Below, in pieces: positions 1 to 5,100 of a DNA stretch of 6,534 bases. The notes beneath the pieces were generated by a model that was given only the letters and a program-made list of their open reading frames with translations, was not told where the DNA came from and searched no databases. Origin of the DNA: Desulfatitalea sp. (GTDB lineage: Bacteria > Desulfobacterota > Desulfobacteria > Desulfobacterales > Desulfosarcinaceae); the NCBI GenBank assembly GCA_018224505.1, contig JAGTVD010000309.1, forward strand, positions 1-6,534. The letters are read 5' to 3'. Made by a program: the position numbers and the translations under genes. Every line of letters begins with the position of its first letter. The first letter of the stretch is position 1.

Positions 1-854
1 CCGGCCACCCCCTCCATCTGCTTGAACTCTTCGATCTGCTCGATGGCAAATTTGATGCCTTCCTCGGCCATTTGGCCCTTACCGGCCCCCTCTATCCGCT
101 TGATCAGTTCGACAGGCACATCCATACCAGGCACGAACTTGGACATGTACTTAGCCATACCCGCACTCTTCATGGGGGTCACGCCAGCCAGAATATAGGC
201 TTTCTCGGTGAGGCCCATATCCACAGCGCGCTTCATGAACTCCCGGAAACGGGGCATGTTGTAGATACACTGGGTCTGAATGAAGTCGGCTCCGGCATCG
301 ATCTTGTTGGCCAGCCGGTAGACACGGAATTCCGTTGGATCGGCAAAGGGATTTGCAGCGGCGCCGATGAACAGTTGGGGCGGGCCGTCGATCTCTTCGT
401 CGTTGAGAAACTTACCTTCATCGCGCATTTTTTTGGCCAAGGCGATGAGCTGCATGCTGTCAAGGTCAAAGACGTTTTTGGCCTCGGGGTGGTTGCCGAA
501 TTTCTGATGGTCCCCGGACAGGCAGAGCATGTTGCGAATGCCCAGTGCGTGGATCCCCAGTATGTCGCTCTGCATGGCGATGCGGTTGCGGTCGCGGCAC
601 ACCATCTGAAAATTGGGCTCCAGCCCCGCCTGCACCATCAGGGCGCTGGCCGCCTTGCTGGACATGCGCACCACGGCGGTTTGATTGTCGGTGACGTTGA
701 TGGCGTCCACCACACCGCGCAACGGCGCCATCTTCTCATTGAGGTGCGCCACGTTGGCCCCTTTGGGCGGTCCGCACTCACCGGTGAAAGCAAAATGACC
801 CGCCTTCAGGACTTTTTCCAGGTTGCTTCCGGATTTATAGCCGTTGTCGCTCAT
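1..854 (-). CDS. metF: 5,10-methylenetetrahydrofolate reductase MetF (3' partial)
   Basis: Flavin-dependent reductase of the MetF TIM-barrel family, interconverting methylene-THF and methyl-THF in the methyl branch of the Wood-Ljungdahl pathway. The frame starts at ATG 854 and is open to the left edge: 284 complete codons. Visible motifs: FTGECGPPKG 23-32 with the likely catalytic Glu26; NVTDN 53-57; CRDRNR 86-91 followed by a conserved LSGD 112-115 that matches the flavin-site Asp loop; GAAANPF 164-170; GADFIQTQ 188-195; and GVTPMKS 224-230. The visible end (MEGVA) matches the stretch just before the final GVHIM-type motif of the family, so probably only 20-40 residues are missing. It overlaps metV by 4 nt and has a strong ribosome binding site inside metV. 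The short, catalytic-domain-only form, with no eukaryote-type regulatory domain, fits a MetFV complex fed by iron-sulfur partners rather than directly by NADH. Confidence 0.95.
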   Translation of the reverse strand, partial: MSDNGYKSGSNLEKVLKAGHFAFTGECGPPKGANVAHLNEKMAPLRGVVDAINVTDNQTAVVRMSSKAASALMVQAGLEPNFQMVCRDRNRIAMQSDILGIHALGIRNMLCLSGDHQKFGNHPEAKNVFDLDSMQLIALAKKMRDEGKFLNDEEIDGPPQLFIGAAANPFADPTEFRVYRLANKIDAGADFIQTQCIYNMPRFREFMKRAVDMGLTEKAYILAGVTPMKSAGMAKYMSKFVPGMDVPVELIKRIEGAGKGQMAEEGIKFAIEQIEEFKQMEGVA

Positions 855-1519
855 TGCACCAGCTCCTCCCTTATGCTTCTGCGGGGTCCGCCGTCACGGG
901 CCGTGCGCCAATCTTTGGCGGCCCAATAGCGGCGCAGATCCTCCAGGCGTCCCTGTTCCGTCTTCTTGCGCACAATCAGATCCCATATGCAGACCAGTTC
1001 CTTGGAGATTTCGCATTTCCCGTCGGCACTGCCACCGCACGGGCCGTGCTGCAAACTCTTGGCGCAGCGGGAGATGGGGCACATGCCGTCAAAGTGGTGG
1101 ATGATGCAGGTACCACAGCCGGCACACCGCTCCTCCCAGATGCCGTGCCGGACCGCGCCACCCATGAAAGTGGTGTTGACGGTGGGAAAAAAGCGCTGGC
1201 CGGGGTAGGCTTCGGAGAGAAACTGGGGCCCGACGCCGCAGGCCATGGACAAAACGGCGTCATACTGGTCGTACACATCACGCAGCTGCTCCACATATTC
1301 CGGATCACACTGCCGTTCGAGCATGCGCTCCTCGATTTTGACGGGGCGCCCCTCTTTCTTGCGGGCGATGCGGAGGGTGGAGGCCAGGATTTGAACTTCC
1401 TTGAGGCCGCCCACATTACATACCGTCACGCACCCCTTGCAGCCGACCAACATGATGTTGTCGTAGGGCTTGATCATTTCCTGGAGCTCATCCAGGGGTT
1501 TTCGGTCAGCAATAATCAT
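851..1519 (-). CDS. metV: MetV, zinc/iron-sulfur partner subunit of methylene-THF reductase
   Basis: MetV-type protein of 222 residues (methylene-tetrahydrofolate reductase C-terminal-like family), the obligate partner of MetF in acetogens and other Wood-Ljungdahl anaerobes. It is thought to pass electrons to the MetF flavin through metal clusters. Visible motifs: GCKGCVTVC with C27, C30, C34; C71; CGVGP at 94-98; a second cysteine-rich stretch with C132, C135, C138, C147, C152; and the family-typical HGPCGG at 158-163 followed by C169. The N-terminal half resembles the corrinoid/iron-sulfur-associated fold and the C-terminal half the zinc-finger part. The start is supported by a GAGGTG ribosome binding site just upstream, and the gene ends on the ATGA that starts metF, implying translational coupling and equal amounts. 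Which cysteines hold zinc and which hold [4Fe-4S] cannot be told here. Confidence 0.92.
   Translation of the reverse strand: MIIADRKPLDELQEMIKPYDNIMLVGCKGCVTVCNVGGLKEVQILASTLRIARKKEGRPVKIEERMLERQCDPEYVEQLRDVYDQYDAVLSMACGVGPQFLSEAYPGQRFFPTVNTTFMGGAVRHGIWEERCAGCGTCIIHHFDGMCPISRCAKSLQHGPCGGSADGKCEISKELVCIWDLIVRKKTEQGRLEDLRRYWAAKDWRTARDGGPRRSIREELVQ
864..870 (-). promoter_or_regulatory. Ribosome binding site of metF inside the end of metV
   Basis: mRNA GGGAGGA followed by a 9-nt spacer to the ATG at 854. It lies within the last metV codons (REELVQ), so metF initiation is coupled to metV termination at the shared ATGA. Confidence 0.7.
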
Positions 1520-1523
1520 GATT

Positions 1524-1530
1524 CACCTCA
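1524..1530 (-). promoter_or_regulatory. Ribosome binding site of metV
   Basis: mRNA TGAGGTG lies 4 nt before the ATG at 1519 and fits the anti-Shine-Dalgarno sequence well. It supports the annotated start and shows independent initiation of metV despite the operon context. Confidence 0.7.
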
Positions 1531-1540
1531 TTGAATGGTA

Positions 1541-1561
1541 TGCCCATAGCAAAAATGGGCA
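1541..1561 (-). repeat. Hairpin upstream of metV
   Basis: TGCCCAT (mRNA 1561-1555), a 7-nt loop TTTTGCT, and ATGGGCA (1547-1541) form a 7-bp stem that ends 11 nt upstream of the metV ribosome binding site. It may tune metV translation or be an incidental fold. The T-run lies in the loop, not after the stem, so it is not a terminator. Confidence 0.35.
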
Positions 1562-1605
1562 CTGGGAATAGGGTCCCGAATGAACCGCAATGCGCTTACA
1601 TCATG

Positions 1606-1620
1606 GGCCGGGAACCGGCC
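1606..1620 (-). repeat. Short GC hairpin just after the mvhD stop
   Basis: GGCCGG (mRNA 1620-1615), loop TTC, CCGGCC (1611-1606): 6 GC pairs, 9 nt after the mvhD stop codon, with no following T-run. Probably a 3'-end stabilising or pausing hairpin of the mvhD segment; function not shown. Confidence 0.35.
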
Positions 1621-1629
1621 TTGCGCCCG

Positions 1630-2046
1630 TCAGCACGGATTGAGCGGACTGGGGCCCAGCTGCTTGGCCCGTGCGGTCATCTCAGTTGCAATCTCCGCGA
1701 AGCGCGGTCCCTGGGCGGAGGAAAGATTGTACATCTCCACCCGGTCGCTCTCCATACCGATGGCTTTAAGGGTGCGTTTCACATATTCGACTTTGCGGCG
1801 GGTTTTGATATTTCCTTCCAGGAAATGGCATTCACCCTCCAGTCACCCCGCCACATAGACGGCGTCGGCGCCGTCCTCGATGGCCCGTAACAGGTGCAGA
1901 ATGTCCACGCGGCCGGTGCAGGGCACCTGGATCACCTTTACGTTGGGCGGATAGTTCAGCCGCATGGAACCGGCCAGATCGCCCGCCGCATATGCGCAAT
2001 ACTTGCAGCAAAAGGCGACGATTTGGGGTTCATAGGTTGCTGTCAT
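1630..2046 (-). CDS. mvhD: MvhD-family electron-transfer subunit, probable selenoprotein (in-frame TGA at 1843-1845)
   Basis: Small iron-sulfur protein that links HdrA to a partner oxidoreductase (hydrogenase or formate dehydrogenase in methanogens, here most likely MetFV). The frame opens at ATG 2046 and hits TGA at codon 68, then continues in the same frame to TGA at 1632-1630, giving 138 residues, the normal length for MvhD. Residues before the TGA (FCCKYCAYAAGD 12-23, VPCTGRVD 41-48, DAVYVAG 61-67) and after it (LEGECHFLEGN 69-79, NLSSAQGPRFAEI 107-119) are both family-typical, and the TGA replaces the Cys of the usual GC-x4-CH motif. Remaining cysteines are C13, C14, C17, C43, C73 and C138. 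Sec in MvhD homologues is known (VhuD of methanogens). A SECIS-like hairpin follows. The start is chosen from the good ribosome binding site and because an upstream in-frame ATG at 2187 would add 47 low-quality residues overlapping hdrA. A Cys-to-stop mutation or sequencing error (TGC to TGA) remains the alternative. Confidence 0.9.
1810..1842 (-). promoter_or_regulatory. Candidate bacterial SECIS hairpin of mvhD
   Basis: Starting 16 nt after the TGA, the mRNA reads ATTTCC-TGGAA-GGAAAT (1826-1810): a perfect 6-bp stem with a 5-nt loop, or 7 bp with a GGA loop. A G lies in the first two loop positions, and the loop begins 22-23 nt after the UGA, within the range I recall for bacterial SECIS elements. 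Four codon third positions lie in the stem (CAT, TTC, GGA, AAT), and all are the choice that pairs; CAC, GGC and AAC, expected in this G/C-ending gene, would break a pair. The stem also encodes the conserved HFLEGN stretch, so chance folding is not excluded. Confidence 0.65.
1843..1845 (-). other. Probable selenocysteine UGA codon (Sec68 of MvhD)
   Basis: In-frame TGA between codons for VYVAG and LEGECH. There is no frame change across it, and both flanks encode conserved MvhD sequence. Recoding as selenocysteine restores the expected Cys/Sec site. Reading it as a stop would leave a 67-residue fragment missing half of the conserved domain. The SelA/SelB/SelC/SelD machinery is not in this window, so the recoding is inferred from local sequence only. 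Confidence 0.85.
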
Positions 2047-2050
2047 GGCC

Positions 2051-2060
2051 TCTTCCTTTC
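2051..2060 (-). promoter_or_regulatory. Ribosome binding site of mvhD
   Basis: mRNA GAAAGGAAGA ends 4 nt before the ATG at 2046 (GGCC spacer), with the AGGA core about 7 nt away. It decides the start codon in favour of 2046 over the in-frame ATG at 2187, which has no such site and lies inside hdrA. Confidence 0.7.
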
Positions 2061-2084
2061 TTGGATGATGGGGTGTTGTTCGGT

Positions 2085-2100
2085 ATACAAGCCTTTGTAT
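2085..2100. repeat. 16-bp palindrome ATACAA-N4-TTGTAT upstream of mvhD
   Basis: Perfect inverted repeat ATACAA (2085-2090) and TTGTAT (2095-2100) around GCCT. It is A/T-rich inside a G/C-rich spacer, 39 nt upstream of the mvhD start and adjacent to the larger hairpin. It could be a second small RNA hairpin or a regulator half-site pair. I do not recognise it as the site of a known regulator. Confidence 0.35.
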
Positions 2101-2103
2101 GGC

Positions 2104-2139
2104 CCGCGCCCCGCTTCGGCTGTCGCCAGCAGGGCGCGG
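2104..2139 (-). repeat. GC-rich inverted repeat in the hdrA-mvhD spacer
   Basis: An 8-bp perfect stem, CCGCGCCC (2139-2132 on mRNA) with GGGCGCGG (2111-2104), encloses 20 nt. That interval can itself fold as GCTG-GCGA-CAGC (2130-2119), a 4-bp stem with a GNRA-type tetraloop. It starts 16 nt after the hdrA stop. No T-run follows, so it is not a canonical intrinsic terminator; an mRNA stability, processing or attenuation element between hdrA and mvhD is more plausible. Function is inferred. Confidence 0.5.
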
Positions 2140-2155
2140 ACGGATTCTCAACGGT

Positions 2156-5100
2156 TTATTTGGCGACACATTCGCTGAACAGCGCATCGGTTTTGGCGAT
2201 GAGCTGTTGATCGGTGAAATGTTTCAAGGTGATCGCCTTGCCCGGGCATTCGGACACACAGCAGCCGCAGCCCTGGCATCCGGCCGGGTCGATGACGGCA
2301 TACCCTTCGGTCCCGATATAGGGGACATGATAGGGGCAGGTGCGCACACAGGTCAAGCAAACCGCGCACCGGTCGGGGTCGACGATGGCGGTGATACCGC
2401 CCACCCAGATGGTCTCCTTGCTCAATATGGTCGAGGCCCGGGAGACGGCCGCCTGGGCCTGGGCGATGGTTTCGTCGATGGATTTGGGGTAGTGCGCCAG
2501 ACCGGCCATGAAAATCCCCTCGGAGGAGAAGTCCACCGGACGCAGCTTGGCATGGGCTTCCACCAAGAAACCTTCGGCGTTGATCGGCACCTTGAACAGT
2601 TCGAAGAGATCCTTGTTCGCGTTGGGCAGTACGGCCGTGGCCAGGATCAGCAGGTCGGGATTGAGCTCGATGGGCCGGCCCAGGATGTGATCCTTGACCG
2701 TCACGCTGAGCTGATCCCCATTGGTGGTGACTTGGGGTGCCGTCTCCAGATCGAAGCGGATGAAGATAACGCCCAACTCCCGGGCCTTGCGATAGAGATC
2801 TTCGCGGAAGCCGTAAGTGCGGACATCCCGGTAGAGGATAAAGACGCTCATCTCCGGTTTCTGCTGTTTGAGGGTGATGGCCGTTTTGACGCTGTGCGTG
2901 CAGCAGATGCGGCTGCACGAGGGACGCTGCTCGGTGCGCGATCCCACGCACTGGATAAAGACCGCCGTGTCGGCCGCCGCAATGCGATCGTCGGCCGCCG
3001 TCAACGCCTCATCCATCTGCTTGTGGGTCAGAATGTCGGGGTGCTGGCCATACATGTACTCGGTGGGCTGGTACTCCATGCCGCCGGTGGCCAGCACCGT
3101 TGCGCCGTGCTCAAGGACCACGGTGGTCATGGTGGCGCCGCCGGTGGCCACCGTACTGGTAAAATGGCCCAGAATACCCGTGGTTTCCACCACTTCACTG
3201 TTCAGGTAGGTACGGATTTTCGGGTGGCTGGTCACCCGGTCGATGAGGCTTTCCAGGTAGGGCCTTATCTCTTCGCCCTGCCATGAGGCGCGCAGCCAGA
3301 CGGCGTTGCCTCCCAGGAAATCGGCACGCTCCACCAGGTAGGTTTGGAATCCCTGGTCGGCCAGTCCCAGAGCGGCCTCCATGCCGGCCACACCGCCGCC
3401 CACCACCAGACCGGTCTGCGTGACATCCAGGCTCACCTGGTGCAGCGGTTCGACATAGGCGGCCTTGGCCACGGCCATGCGTACCAGGTCCTTGGCTTTT
3501 TCCGTGGCCTTTTCAGGGTCGTTCATGTGCACCCAAGTGTTCTGATCGCGGATGTTGGCCATCTCGAAAAGGTATTTGTTCAGCCCGGCCTCGCGAATGG
3601 TCTCCTGGAACAGCGGTTCATGGGTGCGCGGCGAACAGGAGGCCACCACCACCCGGTTGATGCCCATCTCCTGGATGACCACCTTCATTTTGTCCTGGGT
3701 GTCCTGGGAGCAGGTGAACAGGTTGTCTTCCACATGCACCACATGGGGCAGCGTCTTGGCATATTCGCGCACCGCCGGCACATCGGCCACACCGCCGATG
3801 TTAATGCCGCAGTTACAGACAAAAACACCCACCCGCGGCGCCTGTTCCGACACATCCAACTCCGGTGGCAGCTGCTTGGCCCGGATCAGGGTGCCCCGGG
3901 CGGCCATCAGGTTCTTGGCCGCAGCCGCCGCGGCGGCCGAGGCTTCCATCACCGATTGGGGAATGTCCTTAGGACCCTGGAAGACGCCGCACACATAGAC
4001 CCCTTCCTTGTTGGTCGCCACCGGTGCCAGATCGAGGGTCTTGGCGAACTTGTGCCCGTTGAGTTCCACGCCGATGGTGTTGGCCAGTTTGATCGCACTC
4101 TCGTTGGGCGCCAACCCCACGGAGAGAACCACCATGTCAAAAATCTCTTCGATCAATTCTCCATCTTCGTTCACATAACGCAATTGCAGGTTGTCTCCAT
4201 CCACCGGATCGATGGTGTGCACTCTGGAACGGACAAAGCGCACCCCCTTTTCCTTTTCACAGCGCACGTAGTAACGCTCGAAATCCTTGCCATAGGTGCG
4301 CATGTCCATGAAAAAAACGGCGGTGTCCAGATTCTTGCTGCTGTGCTCCTTGGCGATAACCGTTTGCTTGGCCGCGTACATGCAGCAGACCGCAGAGCAA
4401 TAGCTGTGGTCGCACTTGTTGATGTCCCGGGAGCCGATACACTGCAGCCAGGCGATCTTCTCCGGCTCCTTGTGATCCGAGGGGCGGATCAAATGACCCT
4501 GGTAAGGTCCCGAAGCGGAGAGAATGCGCTCGAACTCCAGGGCGGTAACCACGTTGGGATGTTTGGCATAGGCGTAGTATTCATGTTTGCTCGGATCGTA
4601 CGGCGAAAAGCCCGGTGCTAGAATGAGTGATCCAACCTCCACCACCGTCCGCTTAGGCTGCATATTGTGGTTGACCGCCTTGGCCAGACAAGCCTCCACG
4701 CACTGGTAGCATTCCGAGCAGATGCCGCACTTGAGGCAGCGATCCGCTTCCAGTTTGGCTTCTTCTTCTTTATAGCCGAAGGAGACTTCCATGAAGTTGC
4801 ACTCCCGCGCTTCGGGATCCAGGCAACGCACGGTTACACGTCTTTTCTTTTCTTCGTAGGCGGTCTCAGGTTTGACGAAGGTCCACTCTTTTTGACGACC
4901 CTCCTTCAGGTCGAGCCCGTTGACATAGCGATGAATGCTCTCCGCGGCCTCTTTGCCGCAGGCCACGGCATCCACCACCGACTTGGGACCGTAGAAGGCA
5001 TCGCCGCCGGCAAACACCCACTCGATGGGGGTCTGCAAGGTCACCGGGTCGGCTTCCAGGCCGCCGGGTCGCGAGATGGCGATATCCTGCTCCTTGATGC

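Noticed and set aside
72..1534. Plus-strand ORFs at 72-929 and 854-1534.
   Set aside because: Antisense to metF and metV, which have clear family motifs and ribosome binding sites; no independent coding evidence.
1531..1890. A plus-strand ORF of 119 codons across the mvhD 3' half and spacer.
   Set aside because: It lacks family features and covers the part of mvhD lost if the TGA is read as a stop; it would be a likely false call in automated annotation.
2104..2139. Rho-independent terminator after hdrA.
   Set aside because: The stem is strong, but no U-run follows on the minus strand, and the downstream genes belong to the same functional unit.
1843..2187. A 114-residue ORF ending at the internal TGA as a stand-alone short protein or mvhD pseudogene.
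   Set aside because: Conserved MvhD sequence continues in the same frame past the TGA, and the first 47 residues from the ATG at 2187 look non-coding and overlap hdrA. A selenoprotein starting at 2046 explains the data better.
853..4817. Other ORFs in minus-strand alternative frames (for example 894-1082, 976-1416, 2148-2951, 3949-4140).
   Set aside because: They are out-of-frame shadows inside metV and hdrA, with Arg/Pro/Ser-rich composition and no motifs.
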